Assembly (NCBI RefSeq): GCF_016082275.1
Contig: NZ_MOWM01000008.1
Span: 49,933 to 113,932, forward strand
DNA from: Variovorax sp. E3
GTDB lineage: Bacteria > Pseudomonadota > Gammaproteobacteria > Burkholderiales > Burkholderiaceae_C
Reading direction: 5' to 3'
Length of the DNA: 64,000 bases
Position 1 is the stretch's first letter, and every line of letters starts with the position of its first letter. Positions 1 to 9,872 of the stretch are shown one piece after another. A program made the translations under genes and the position numbers. The notes below the pieces were generated by a model. It worked only from the letters and a program-made list of their open reading frames with translations. It had not been told where the DNA came from and did not search any database.

Positions 1-131
1 CACAATCGCTTTCGCGCTTGTGTTTGTCGCCCTGCAAGTTGTTCCGTAACTCGGCGACAATTTGCATTCTATTCGAGCCGCGCAATACCATGCGCGCGCG
101 TCCGCTTTTTGACCCCCTCCCGTTTTCTTCA

Positions 132-1022
132 ATGATCACCCTGTTTCGCCTGCTTGCCCGCTTGCCGATGCCGTTGATGCATCGGCTCGGCGCGTTGCTG
201 GGCTGGCTGGTCTGGTGGAGCGCGCCGGGCTATCGCCGCCGCTTCAAGGCCAATGCCGAAAGCGCGGGTTTCGCCCCCGATCAATACCGCCCGGCCATTG
301 CCGCCGCCGGCAAGATGGCCTCCGAGCTGCCCTGGCTGTGGCTGCGCCCCCATGGCCAGACCGTGCTGGACCGCGTGGTGCGCTGGGAAGGCGTCGAGGC
401 CTTCGAGGCCGCCATGCAGGCCAAAAAAGGCGTGATCCTGGTCGCGCCGCACCTGGGCAGCTGGGAAATGTGCGGCCAGGCCATCGGCGAGCGCTTCCTG
501 GCCTCCTACGGGCCGATCACCGCGCTGTTCCGCCCGGCCCGCAAGAAATGGATGGCCGACCTGATCGCCGCGGGTTCGCGCGACCGGCCCGGCCTGCAGA
601 CATTGCCGACCAACAACAGCGGCGTGCGCGGCCTGATCCGCACGCTGCGCGGCGGCGGCTACACCGGCATCCTGCCCGACCAGGTGCCACCGCTGGGGCA
701 GGGCGTCTGGGCGCCTTTCCTCGGCCGCCCCGCCTACACCATGACCTTGCTTCCCCGTCTCGCGCAACAAACCGGCGCGGCCTGCTTCCTGAGCGTCTGC
801 GAGCGCTTGCCCAAGGGCGCCGGCTACGTGATCCGTTTCGAGCCCATCGTCGGCACCGCGCTGACCGACCCGTCGGCTTCCATCGAGGACGCCGCCGCCG
901 CCATGAACGACGGCATCGGCCGGCTGATCCACAGCCTGCCGGGCCAGTACGTGTGGGACTACGCCCGCTACAAGGAACCGCGCGCCGAGCGCGTGGTGGC
1001 CGCCGCTGGGGAGGCCGCATGA
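132..1022 (+). CDS. Lipid A biosynthesis acyltransferase (LpxL/HtrB family), first of a tandem pair
   Basis: Member of the LpxL/LpxM family, inner-membrane enzymes that transfer a secondary acyl chain from acyl-ACP to the lipid A precursor. The protein is 296 residues, normal for the family. I start it at the ATG at 132, because the preceding in-frame residues look nothing like the family and residues 1-30 then form the expected N-terminal hydrophobic anchor. The acyltransferase motif H-X4-D/E is APHLGSWE, with H107 and E112; the acidic residue here is Glu. It overlaps the next gene by four bases (ATGA at 1019-1022), so the two are translationally coupled. The exact acyl position modified cannot be told from sequence. 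Confidence 0.85.
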   Translation: MITLFRLLARLPMPLMHRLGALLGWLVWWSAPGYRRRFKANAESAGFAPDQYRPAIAAAGKMASELPWLWLRPHGQTVLDRVVRWEGVEAFEAAMQAKKGVILVAPHLGSWEMCGQAIGERFLASYGPITALFRPARKKWMADLIAAGSRDRPGLQTLPTNNSGVRGLIRTLRGGGYTGILPDQVPPLGQGVWAPFLGRPAYTMTLLPRLAQQTGAACFLSVCERLPKGAGYVIRFEPIVGTALTDPSASIEDAAAAMNDGIGRLIHSLPGQYVWDYARYKEPRAERVVAAAGEAA

Positions 1023-1903
1023 GCTTCGGTTCCCGACTCGGCATCGGCTTCATGCGCGCGATCGCGCCGCTGCCGCTGCCGCTGGTGCGCGGTTTCGGCA
1101 AGTTCCTGGGCCGCATCCTGCACACCGTCGCCGTGCCGCGCCGGCGCGTGGTCGACACCAACCTGGCCGTCTGCTTTCCCGAGAAGTCCGAGGCCGAGCG
1201 CCGTGCCATCGCGCGCGAGACCTTCGTCTTCGTCGCGCAGTCGTGGCTCGACCGCGGCTGGCTCTGGCACGCGCCCGAGAAAGTGGTGGCGAGCCGGCTC
1301 AAGGTGGTGGGCGCCGCGCCTGAAATCCGCGAGATCGCCGAGGGCGACGCGCCGATGATCCTGTTCGCGCCGCACTTCTACGGCCTGGACGCCGCGGCCA
1401 CCGCGCTGACCATGCACACGGCGCGCCCCTCGGCCACCATCTACACGACCCAGCGCGACCCGATGGTCGATGCCTGGATCCGCGAAGGCCGCACGCGCTT
1501 CGGCGACGTGGCGGCGCTCAACCGGGTGGACGGCATCAAGCCGGTGCTGCAGGGCCTGCGCAAAGGCGGCCTGCTGTACCTGCTGCCCGACATGGACTTC
1601 GGCCGCGACCAGACCATCTTCGTGCCGTTCTACGGCGTGCAGGCGGCCACCGTGCCTTCGCTCTCGCGCTTCGCGCGGCTGGGCAAGGCCAAGGTGGTGC
1701 CGGTGGTCTCCAAGCTCACGCCGGGCGGCTACGAGATCCAGGTGCTGCCGCAGTGGCAGAACTTTCCCACCGACGACGTCGAAGCCGACACGGCGCTCAT
1801 GAACGAGCGCCTGAAGGGCTACATCGACACGATGCCGTCCCAGTACTACTGGGTGCACCGGCGCTTCAAGACCCGCCCCGAAGGCGAGCCGCCCATTTAC
1901 TGA
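1019..1903 (+). CDS. Lipid A biosynthesis acyltransferase (LpxL/HtrB family), second of a tandem pair
   Basis: Second LpxL-type acyltransferase, 294 residues, starting at the ATG that overlaps the stop of the preceding gene. It shows the classical H-X4-D motif (APHFYGLD, H119 and D124), a hydrophobic N-terminus and the DMDFGRD segment late in the domain. It is clearly diverged from its neighbour, so the pair probably adds two different secondary acyl chains to lipid A rather than being a recent duplication; this is inference. Its 3' end overlaps the convergent hydrolase gene by seven bases. Confidence 0.85.
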   Translation: MSFGSRLGIGFMRAIAPLPLPLVRGFGKFLGRILHTVAVPRRRVVDTNLAVCFPEKSEAERRAIARETFVFVAQSWLDRGWLWHAPEKVVASRLKVVGAAPEIREIAEGDAPMILFAPHFYGLDAAATALTMHTARPSATIYTTQRDPMVDAWIREGRTRFGDVAALNRVDGIKPVLQGLRKGGLLYLLPDMDFGRDQTIFVPFYGVQAATVPSLSRFARLGKAKVVPVVSKLTPGGYEIQVLPQWQNFPTDDVEADTALMNERLKGYIDTMPSQYYWVHRRFKTRPEGEPPIY

Positions 1904-2811
1904 GCGCGCTGCAGGAAGCCCTCGATCTCGCGGGCGACCAGCTGCGGCTGCTCGTGAACGATCCAGTGGGTTGCGTTGGGCACCTTCTTGACCTCGAGCT
2001 TCGGCACGTAGTCTTCGAGGCCTTCGAGCAGGCCGGGCAGCAGCGCCGCGTCGTCGAGCGCCCAGAACACGAAGGTCGGCACGTCGACCGTGAGCCGCTC
2101 GCGCGGCAGCACGGGAATGCTGTCGATGGGCTGGCCGGGCAGCGGCGGCTTCATCGGCGTCACGCGGTAAAGATTGCAGGCGCCGGTGAGGCCCGCGCCC
2201 CACACGTCGCGGTACTGCTGCTTCACTTCTTCGGTCAGCCAGCCGAAGCCGTCCGGGCCGGCCTTCATCAGCGTGAAGAAGGGCCACATGCGCTTGAAGT
2301 CGTCGGCCGCGAGCAGGGCCTCGGCATCGGGCCGCGCAAGGAAATGCATGTACGCGCTGGCCTGCTGCTGCGCCGCGCTGTTGCGCAGCTCGCGCGTGAA
2401 GGTGCCGGGGTGCGGCGAATTGATGATGACCAGCTTGCCGACCTGCGCCGGGAACGCGTTGGCATAGCCCCAGCCGAAGGCGCCGCCCCAGTCGTGCGCG
2501 ACCAGCGCGGCCATGGTGCCGTCGGCGCTTTCGGTGGCCACGAGCTGCTGGATGTCCTGGATCAGCAGGTGCGGCTTGTAGGCCGCCACGTCGGTCGGCG
2601 CGCTCGACTTCTCGAAGCCGCGCAGGTTGGGTGCCACGCAGCGGTAGCCGCCGTGGGCGGGGTCCGAGAAGTAGTCGAGCAGGTCGTCCCAGATGAACGC
2701 GGCCTCGGGGAAGCCGTGGAGGAACACCATCAGCGGCTGGCCCGGCTTGCCGGCGGCGCGGCAGCTCAGGGTGGTGCCGTTGGGCAGGCTGCGTTGGAAG
2801 GTCTCGATCAT
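1897..2811 (-). CDS. Alpha/beta hydrolase, epoxide hydrolase-like
   Basis: A 304-residue alpha/beta-hydrolase. The oxyanion-hole motif HGFP lies at residues 32-35. The nucleophile elbow is HDWGG (residues 106-110) with Asp107 as nucleophile, the arrangement of epoxide hydrolases and haloalkane dehalogenases rather than Ser esterases. The C-terminal NATHWIVHEQP segment carries the expected catalytic His. There is no signal peptide, so it should be cytoplasmic. The true substrate is unknown. It is transcribed convergently to the acyltransferase pair and overlaps it by seven bases, leaving no room for a separate terminator. Confidence 0.8.
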   Translation of the reverse strand: MIETFQRSLPNGTTLSCRAAGKPGQPLMVFLHGFPEAAFIWDDLLDYFSDPAHGGYRCVAPNLRGFEKSSAPTDVAAYKPHLLIQDIQQLVATESADGTMAALVAHDWGGAFGWGYANAFPAQVGKLVIINSPHPGTFTRELRNSAAQQQASAYMHFLARPDAEALLAADDFKRMWPFFTLMKAGPDGFGWLTEEVKQQYRDVWGAGLTGACNLYRVTPMKPPLPGQPIDSIPVLPRERLTVDVPTFVFWALDDAALLPGLLEGLEDYVPKLEVKKVPNATHWIVHEQPQLVAREIEGFLQRAQ

Positions 2812-2899
2812 GCTCGTTGTCTCCTTGGGTTGACTGTCGCTATTGTTTTGATAGTGAACTACGCACGCTGGACAGCCTCTGCAGCCTGATGGAGGGCTC

Positions 2900-3556
2900 T
2901 CAGACCTGTTCGGGCGGCTCCGTCGGGTCGGCAGGAGCCGCGGCGCCTTCCGGATGCACCCAGCGCCACAGCAGCTCGGCCGCCTCGCCGACGCCCTGCT
3001 TCTTCAGGGCGGAGAACAGTTTCACCTCGCCGCCGCCGGCATTCAGTCGCGTAATCGACAGCACCTTGGCGGCTTCGGTGCGCGTGAGCTTGTCGGACTT
3101 GGTCAGCAGCACCAGGAATTTCAGGCCCTGCTCCACGCGCGGGCGGATCACGTCGAGCAGGATCTCGTCGAGCTCGGTCAGGCCGTGGCGCGGATCGCAC
3201 ATCAGCACCACCCCGCGCAGGCTTTCGCGCGTCATGAGGTAGTTGCCCATCACGCGCTGCCAGCGCAGCTTGGCTTCCTTGGGCACGGCGGCGTAGCCGT
3301 AGCCGGGCAGGTCGGCCAGCACTGCGTCGTCGACCTTCTGCTTGCCGATGCCGAACAGGTTGATGTGCTGCGTGCGGCCCGGCGTCTTGGAGGCGAAAGC
3401 CAGGCGCGTCTGCTGCGTCAGGGTGTTGATGGCGGTCGATTTGCCTGCGTTCGAGCGGCCGACGAAGGCGATCTCGGGCAGGTCGACGGGGGGCAGGTGT
3501 TCCAGCTGCGGAGCGCTGGTCAGGAAGTGGGCGGTGTGCAACCAGCCCAGTGCCAC
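2900..3556 (-). CDS. engB: Ribosome biogenesis GTPase EngB (YihA/YsxC)
   Basis: TRAFAC-class GTPase needed for assembly of the large ribosomal subunit. The 218-residue protein shows G1 GRSNAGKS (residues 33-40), G3 DLPGYG and G4 TKSD, all in the family order. The start shown is a GTG; no ATG lies upstream in the same frame before the sequence loses resemblance to the family, so the N-terminus is uncertain by some residues. It is divergent from the cytochrome c4 gene, a pairing common in betaproteobacteria. Confidence 0.9.
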   Translation of the reverse strand: MALGWLHTAHFLTSAPQLEHLPPVDLPEIAFVGRSNAGKSTAINTLTQQTRLAFASKTPGRTQHINLFGIGKQKVDDAVLADLPGYGYAAVPKEAKLRWQRVMGNYLMTRESLRGVVLMCDPRHGLTELDEILLDVIRPRVEQGLKFLVLLTKSDKLTRTEAAKVLSITRLNAGGGEVKLFSALKKQGVGEAAELLWRWVHPEGAAAPADPTEPPEQV

Positions 3557-3712
3557 GCGTTCGCGTTCGGCGACCTGGGGGTCCGCGGCGGGCGCGCGCG
3601 GGGAGGATAGGCAGCGGGCTTGGCGCGCGGGGAGGGCATCTACGGACTTTCGAAACTAGACCCACATTGTAGAATCGTGAGGTTTTGCGCCAATAAATTC
3701 GAAGCCCCCGAT

Positions 3713-4393
3713 ATGAAGTTGTTTGCCAATATTCTGCTTGCAGCCCTCGTGGGCCTCGCATCCAGCGTGAGTTTTGCAGCCGATGAACACGCGGCTGCCA
3801 AGGCAGAGGCGTCCGCGGCGCCTGCCAAACCCGCGAAGCCCGACCCTGCCAAGGGCGATACGGTGTTCAACGCGACGCCGGCCAACAGCCAGAGCTGCGC
3901 GTCGTGCCACAACGCCGACGGCAACTCCGCCATTGCGGCGAATCCGAAGCTGGCGCAGCAGCATCCCGAATACATCCTCAAGCAGCTGCAGGACTTCAAG
4001 TCCGGCAAGCGCAAGAGCGCGATCATGAAGCCGCTGGCTTCCGCGCTGTCCGAGGAAGACATGCGCAACATCGCCTGGTTCGTCGGTTCGAAGAAGGTCA
4101 AGCCGGGCTTCTCCAAGGACAAGGACACCGTCGCGCTGGGCGAGAAGATCTACCGCGGCGGCATCGGCGACCGCCAGATCCCGGCCTGCGCCGGCTGCCA
4201 CAGCCCGAACGGCGCCGGCCTTCCGGCCCAGTACCCGCGCCTGGGCGGCCAGAATTCGGAGTACACCGTGGCCCAGCTCACGGCCTTCCGCGACAACGTG
4301 CGCCTGAACAGCGCACCCATGACCGGTGTCGCCGCCAAGCTGAACGACCGCGAAATCAAGGCCGTGGCCGACTACATCGCCGGTCTGCGCTGA
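3713..4393 (+). CDS. Diheme cytochrome c4
   Basis: Periplasmic electron carrier of 226 residues. Residues 1-22 are a Sec signal peptide ending in SFA, followed by an Ala/Lys/Pro-rich linker. Two heme c sites follow: CASCH at 62-66 and CAGCH at 159-163, each in a class I cytochrome half, which is the c4 arrangement. Met ligands are likely in the two MKPLA/APMTG stretches. I chose the ATG at 3713 because it gives a clean signal peptide; an in-frame ORF extends upstream without plausible coding. A strong terminator follows, and the heme-attachment genes ccsB-ccsA come next, which fits the product. Confidence 0.9.
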   Translation: MKLFANILLAALVGLASSVSFAADEHAAAKAEASAAPAKPAKPDPAKGDTVFNATPANSQSCASCHNADGNSAIAANPKLAQQHPEYILKQLQDFKSGKRKSAIMKPLASALSEEDMRNIAWFVGSKKVKPGFSKDKDTVALGEKIYRGGIGDRQIPACAGCHSPNGAGLPAQYPRLGGQNSEYTVAQLTAFRDNVRLNSAPMTGVAAKLNDREIKAVADYIAGLR

Positions 4394-4451
4394 CGACCCC
4401 GGGCTATCACGCGCGACGAGCGTGAACTAACCGCCGATAACAACCCCAAAC

Positions 4452-4495
4452 AAAGGGCGGGCCCATCCAGAAGGATGGCCCGCCCTTTTGTTTTT
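4452..4495 (+). terminator. Rho-independent terminator after cytochrome c4
   Basis: A long GC-rich stem (AAAGGGCGGGC...CATCC pairing with GGATGGCCCGCCCTTT, one bulged C) closes on a short AGAA loop and runs into a T tract at 4487-4495. It separates the cytochrome gene from ccsB. The A-rich 5' flank makes it potentially bidirectional. Confidence 0.9.
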
Positions 4496-4524
4496 CCCCC
4501 ACTCTCTTTCATTTCCTCCGCCCG

Positions 4525-6711
4525 ATGTCCGTCTCCACCCATGGCCTTCGCGTTCATCGCGGCCCGCAGATGCTTCGCGCTGCGGTGGAGCTGTTTTCGT
4601 CGATGCGCTTCGCGATCGCGCTGCTCACCGTCATCTGCATCGCGTCGATCATCGGCACCGTGCTCAAGCAGCACGAGCCGATCAACAACTACATCAACCA
4701 GTTCGGGCCGTTCTGGGCCGAGCTGTTCCGCGCGGCCGGGCTCGACGCGGTCTACAGCGCCTGGTGGTTCATGTTGATCCTGCTGTTCCTGGTGGTCAGC
4801 ACCTCGCTGTGCGTCGCGCGCAACACGCCGCGCATCCTGGTCGACCTCAAGACCTTCAAGGAAGACATCCGCGCGCAGAGCCTGAAGGCCTTCGGCCAGC
4901 GCGCCGAAACGCGCCTGGGCGAAACGCCCGAAGCCGCGGCCAACCGCATCGGGCAATTGCTGGTGAGCGGCGGCTGGAAGGTCAAGCTGCAGCAGCGCGA
5001 GGCCACGGCCGGCGGCAGTCGCCCGACCGGCGCGGGCTGGATGGTCGCGGCGCGTGCCGGCGGCGCGCACAAGCTGGGCTACATCGCGGCGCACAGCGCC
5101 ATCGTGCTGGTGTGCATCGGCGGCCTGCTCGACGGCGACCTCGTGGTGCGCGCGCAGACCTGGTTCAACGGCAAGAGCGTGTTCACCGGCGGCGGCATGA
5201 TCGCCGACGTGGCACCCGAGCACCGGCTGTCGGCCAGCAACCCGACATTTCGCGGCAACATCCTCGTGCCCGAGGGCGGGCAGGGCAGCGTGGCCATCCT
5301 GAACCAGGCCGACGGCGTGCTGCTGCAGGAGCTGCCGTTTTCCATCGAGCTGAAGAAGTTCATCGTCGACTACTACTCGACCGGCATGCCCAAGCTGTTC
5401 GCCAGCGAAGTGGTGCTGCACGACCGCGAGACCGGCGAGCAGGTGCCCGCGCGCATCGAGGTCAACCACCCGGCCAGCTACAAGGGCGTGGAGATCTACC
5501 AGTCGAGCTTCGACGACGGCGGCTCCAAGGTGAAGCTCAAGGCGGTGCCGATGGCGGCCGCGGCCAAGCCCTTCGAGGTGGAAGGCATCATCGGCGGCCC
5601 GAGCACCGAGATCACCAACGGCAAGGACAAGCTCACGCTCGAGTACGCCGCGCTGCGCGTGATCAACGTCGAGAACTTCGCCGATGCCGGCGCCATGACC
5701 AGCGGCGCCGACGTGCGCAAGGTCGACCTGCGCCACGACATCGAATCGCGCCTGGGCGCGGCCAACAAGGTCAACAAGCCGAAGGTGCTGCGCAACATCG
5801 GCCCGAGCATCGGCTACAAGCTGCGCGACGCCTCGGGCCAGGCGCGCGAGTACCAGAACTACATGGTGCCGGTCGACACCGGCGACGGCCAGCCGGTGTT
5901 CCTGCTGGGCATGCGCGAGAAACCCGAAGACCCGTTCCGCTACCTGCGCGTGCCGGCCGACGAGCAAGGCTCCATGGACGGCTTCGTGCGCATGCGCACC
6001 GCGCTCGGCGACCCCGACACCCGCGCGCGCGCCATCGAGCGCTACATCGCCAAGGCGACCGACCCCAAGCGCCCCGAAATGGCCGAGCAGCTGCGCGTGT
6101 CAGCCACGCGCGCGCTGGCGCTGTTCTCGGGCAGCGAGCGCGCCAAGTCCGACGCCACCACGGTGGGCGGCTGGCAGGCGATTGCCGAGTTCATGGAAGT
6201 CAACGTGCCCGAGGCCGAGCGCGAGCGCGCCGGCGGCGTGCTGGTGCGCATCCTGAACGACGTGCTGTTCGAGGTGCTCAACCTGAGCCGTGAAGGCGCC
6301 GGCCTGGCCGCGCTGCCGAACGACGAAAAGTCGCAGGCCTACCTCACGCAGGCCGTGCTGGCCATCAGCGACGCGCACTTCTACCCCGCGCCGGTCGCGA
6401 TGATGATGACCGACTTCACGCAGGTGCAGGCCAGCGTGTTCCAGGTGGCGCGTGCCCCTGGCAAGAGCGTTGTCTACCTGGGCTGCCTGTTGCTGATCAT
6501 CGGGATTTTTGCCATGCTGTACGTGCGCGAGCGCCGCCTGTGGGTGTGGCTCACGCCCGACGGCAACGCAACCGGCCATGCCACCGACAACGCCACGACC
6601 GCCACGATGGCGTTCTCGGTCAATCGCAAGACCATCGACAGCGACCGCGAATTCGAGCATCTCAAGCACAAGCTGCTCGCCATGAACAAGACGGAACCCG
6701 AGACACCATGA
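4525..6711 (+). CDS. ccsB: Cytochrome c biogenesis protein CcsB/ResB (System II)
   Basis: One half of the System II heme export and cytochrome c synthetase complex; it works with CcsA in the inner membrane to deliver heme to apocytochromes in the periplasm. The 728-residue protein opens with an ATG at 4525. A first membrane segment lies near residues 30-48, with the conserved GTVLKQHEP loop, followed by a second near residues 75-95, a third near 190-210, a large periplasmic ResB domain, and a last membrane segment near residue 650. The stop overlaps the start of ccsA (ATGA at 6708-6711). Length is typical for the betaproteobacterial form. Confidence 0.9.
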   Translation: MSVSTHGLRVHRGPQMLRAAVELFSSMRFAIALLTVICIASIIGTVLKQHEPINNYINQFGPFWAELFRAAGLDAVYSAWWFMLILLFLVVSTSLCVARNTPRILVDLKTFKEDIRAQSLKAFGQRAETRLGETPEAAANRIGQLLVSGGWKVKLQQREATAGGSRPTGAGWMVAARAGGAHKLGYIAAHSAIVLVCIGGLLDGDLVVRAQTWFNGKSVFTGGGMIADVAPEHRLSASNPTFRGNILVPEGGQGSVAILNQADGVLLQELPFSIELKKFIVDYYSTGMPKLFASEVVLHDRETGEQVPARIEVNHPASYKGVEIYQSSFDDGGSKVKLKAVPMAAAAKPFEVEGIIGGPSTEITNGKDKLTLEYAALRVINVENFADAGAMTSGADVRKVDLRHDIESRLGAANKVNKPKVLRNIGPSIGYKLRDASGQAREYQNYMVPVDTGDGQPVFLLGMREKPEDPFRYLRVPADEQGSMDGFVRMRTALGDPDTRARAIERYIAKATDPKRPEMAEQLRVSATRALALFSGSERAKSDATTVGGWQAIAEFMEVNVPEAERERAGGVLVRILNDVLFEVLNLSREGAGLAALPNDEKSQAYLTQAVLAISDAHFYPAPVAMMMTDFTQVQASVFQVARAPGKSVVYLGCLLLIIGIFAMLYVRERRLWVWLTPDGNATGHATDNATTATMAFSVNRKTIDSDREFEHLKHKLLAMNKTEPETP

Positions 6712-8023
6712 ACACCACGACCCTCACGCTCAATGAAAGCTGGTTCTCGCGCCGCAACCTGTTCGACTGGGTGTTCGCGGCGCTGGTGCTGGCGGGCGGC
6801 CTGTTCGCGTTCACGCGCTACGCGGGGTCGATGGACTACTACGAGAAACCGATCCTCGCCGCCGCGGTGATCGCGATGATTTCCATCGGCTGGTTCTGGC
6901 GGCCGCTGCGCGTGCTGGCCCTCGTGGTGGCCGCAGCCTCGCTGCTGGCCATCAGCTCGTACCAGGGCGACCTGCGCGCGCGGACACGGTGTTCTGGCTC
7001 AAGTACTTCCTGTCGAGCCAGTCGGCCATCCTGTGGATGAGCGTGCTGTTCTTCATGAGCACGATCTTCTATTGGCTCGGTTTTTTCGGCGGCAAGCAGT
7101 CGGACACCTTCGACATGATCGGCTCGCGCCTGGCGTGGGCGGCCGTGACGATGGCGCTGATCGGCACCATGGTGCGCTGGTACGAAAGCCACCAGCTCGG
7201 CCCGGACATCGGCCACATCCCGGTCAGCAACCTGTACGAAGTGTTCGTGCTGTTCTGCTGGTTGACGGCCGCGTTCTACCTCTACTTCGAGGAGCGCTAC
7301 AACACGCGCGCGCTCGGCGCCTTCGTGATGTTGGTGGTCAGCGCGGCGGTCGGTTTTCTGCTCTGGTACACGATCGTGCGCGAGGCGCATGAAATCCAGC
7401 CGCTGGTGCCGGCCCTGCAGAGCTGGTGGATGAAGCTGCACGTGCCCGCCAACTTCATCGGCTACGGCACCTTCGCGCTGTCGGCCATGGTGGCCTTCGC
7501 GTACCTCATCAAGGAGCAGGCCGACGAGAAGCGCTGGTACAAGCTCACGCCGATCTGGCTGCTGGGCGTGGCGCTGTGCTTCGTGCCGGTGGCGTTCCGC
7601 CAGCGCGTGCAGGAAGCCGGCGGCAGCTACTGGGTGGTCTACGCGGGCATCTCGGCGCTGATCGCGGCGGGCATCCTGCTGGGGCGCAAGCGCATCGCCG
7701 CGCGGCTGCCGGCCAACGAGGTGCTCGACGACGTCATGTACAAGTCGATCACGGTCGGCTTCGCCTTCTTCACCATCGCCACCGTGCTCGGCGCCCTGTG
7801 GGCGGCCGACGCCTGGGGCGGCTACTGGAGCTGGGACCCGAAGGAGACCTGGGCGCTGATCGTCTGGCTCAACTATGCGGCGTGGCTGCACATGCGGCTC
7901 GTGAAGGGTCTGCGCGGCACCGTGGCGGCCTGGTGGGCGCTGGGCGGCCTGGCGGTCACGACCTTCGCCTTCCTGGGCGTGAACATGTTCCTGAGCGGGT
8001 TGCACAGCTACGGCACGCTGTAG
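6708..8023 (+). CDS. ccsA: Cytochrome c biogenesis protein CcsA/ResC, broken by an apparent one-base loss
   Basis: Partner of CcsB in System II cytochrome c maturation. The first about 89 residues are read from the ATG at 6708; the remainder reads from about 6989 in the frame one base back. Restoring one G near 6972 (CTGCGC to CTGGCGC) gives the uninterrupted sequence YQGDLARADTVFWLKYF and a 438-residue protein. The C-terminal half carries the diagnostic tryptophan-rich WWD domain (WGGYWSWDPKETWALIVW) and conserved His residues, with about eight membrane segments. I consider the frameshift a sequence error, because the cytochrome c4 gene next door needs this machinery. Confidence 0.88.
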
Positions 8024-8139
8024 GCACGCGCTTTCGGCCTTTCGCGAAGAATTGAAACCGCGCGCCCTGATGGCGCGTAACCAGATCAGGGTCGGCCACG
8101 AACTACCCTGAGACCAACGATTCCAGCGAAAGGCTTGCC

Positions 8140-9162
<1,023 letters not shown>

Positions 9163-9190
9163 GCCGGCATCGTTCCACGGCCCTCGCCCC

Positions 9191-9856
9191 ATGAACAAGC
9201 TGCTCATGCATCCGGCGACCAAGCCGGTCGTCTTCCTGCTGTGCCTGTTGCCCTTCATCCGGCTGGGCTACGGCGCATTCACCGACGGGCTCGGCGCCAA
9301 CCCGGCCGAGTTCCTGATTCGCGCCACCGGCGACTGGACGCTGCGCTTCATCTGCATCGTGCTGGCGGTCACGCCGCTGCGCGTGATGAGCAAGTGGAAT
9401 GCGCTGGCGCGCTACCGCCGCATGCTGGGCCTGTTCGCGTACTTCTACGTGGTGCTGCACCTGCTGTGCTACAGCTGGTTCGACATGGGCTTCGAGTGGG
9501 GCGACATCGCGAAGGACATCGCGAAGCGGCCGTTCATTCTCGTGGGCTTCACAGCCTTCGTGCTGCTGACGCCGCTGGCGGCCACGTCGTTCAACCGCGC
9601 CATCAAGGCCCTGGGCGCCAGGCGCTGGCAGATGCTGCACAAGCTGGTCTATGTGATCGCGGGGCTCGGCCTGCTGCACTTCTTCTGGATGCGCGCGGGC
9701 AAGAACAACTTCGCCGAAGTGTTCGTCTACGTGGCGATCATCGGGGTGCTGCTTGCATGGCGCGTGTGGAATTTCGCGAGCAAGCGGAAGGCGAAATCGT
9801 CCGTCGGCGTGGCCGCGGCGCGCGGCGGCGAGAAGCCGCTGCGCACCACCGGCTGA
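9191..9856 (+). CDS. msrQ: Heme-binding membrane subunit MsrQ (YedZ)
   Basis: Inner-membrane b-type heme protein that passes electrons from the quinone pool or flavin reductase to MsrP. The 221-residue protein is almost entirely hydrophobic, with about six membrane segments, and has the ferric-reductase-like core with His residues in VVLHLLCYSW, MLHKLVYV and GLLHFFW for heme ligation. Gene order msrP-msrQ is canonical. It ends 17 bases before the convergent lysA stop. Confidence 0.92.
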   Translation: MNKLLMHPATKPVVFLLCLLPFIRLGYGAFTDGLGANPAEFLIRATGDWTLRFICIVLAVTPLRVMSKWNALARYRRMLGLFAYFYVVLHLLCYSWFDMGFEWGDIAKDIAKRPFILVGFTAFVLLTPLAATSFNRAIKALGARRWQMLHKLVYVIAGLGLLHFFWMRAGKNNFAEVFVYVAIIGVLLAWRVWNFASKRKAKSSVGVAAARGGEKPLRTTG

Positions 9857-9872
9857 ACGACGAAGCGATCGA

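Noticed and set aside
1..131. A possible gene or promoter before the first acyltransferase
   Set aside because: No convincing ORF, ribosome site or spaced promoter boxes. The segment may hold the promoter, but nothing specific can be supported.
215..1018. Long upstream extension of the second acyltransferase
   Set aside because: It is an out-of-frame, Arg/Pro-rich shadow of the first acyltransferase. The real start is the coupled ATG at 1019.
8046..8139. CTGAGA and GGGT-like strings between ccsA and msrP resembling a TPP riboswitch
   Set aside because: The order and spacing of the thi-box elements do not match, the downstream gene is not thiamine-related, and the gap is too short for the full fold.
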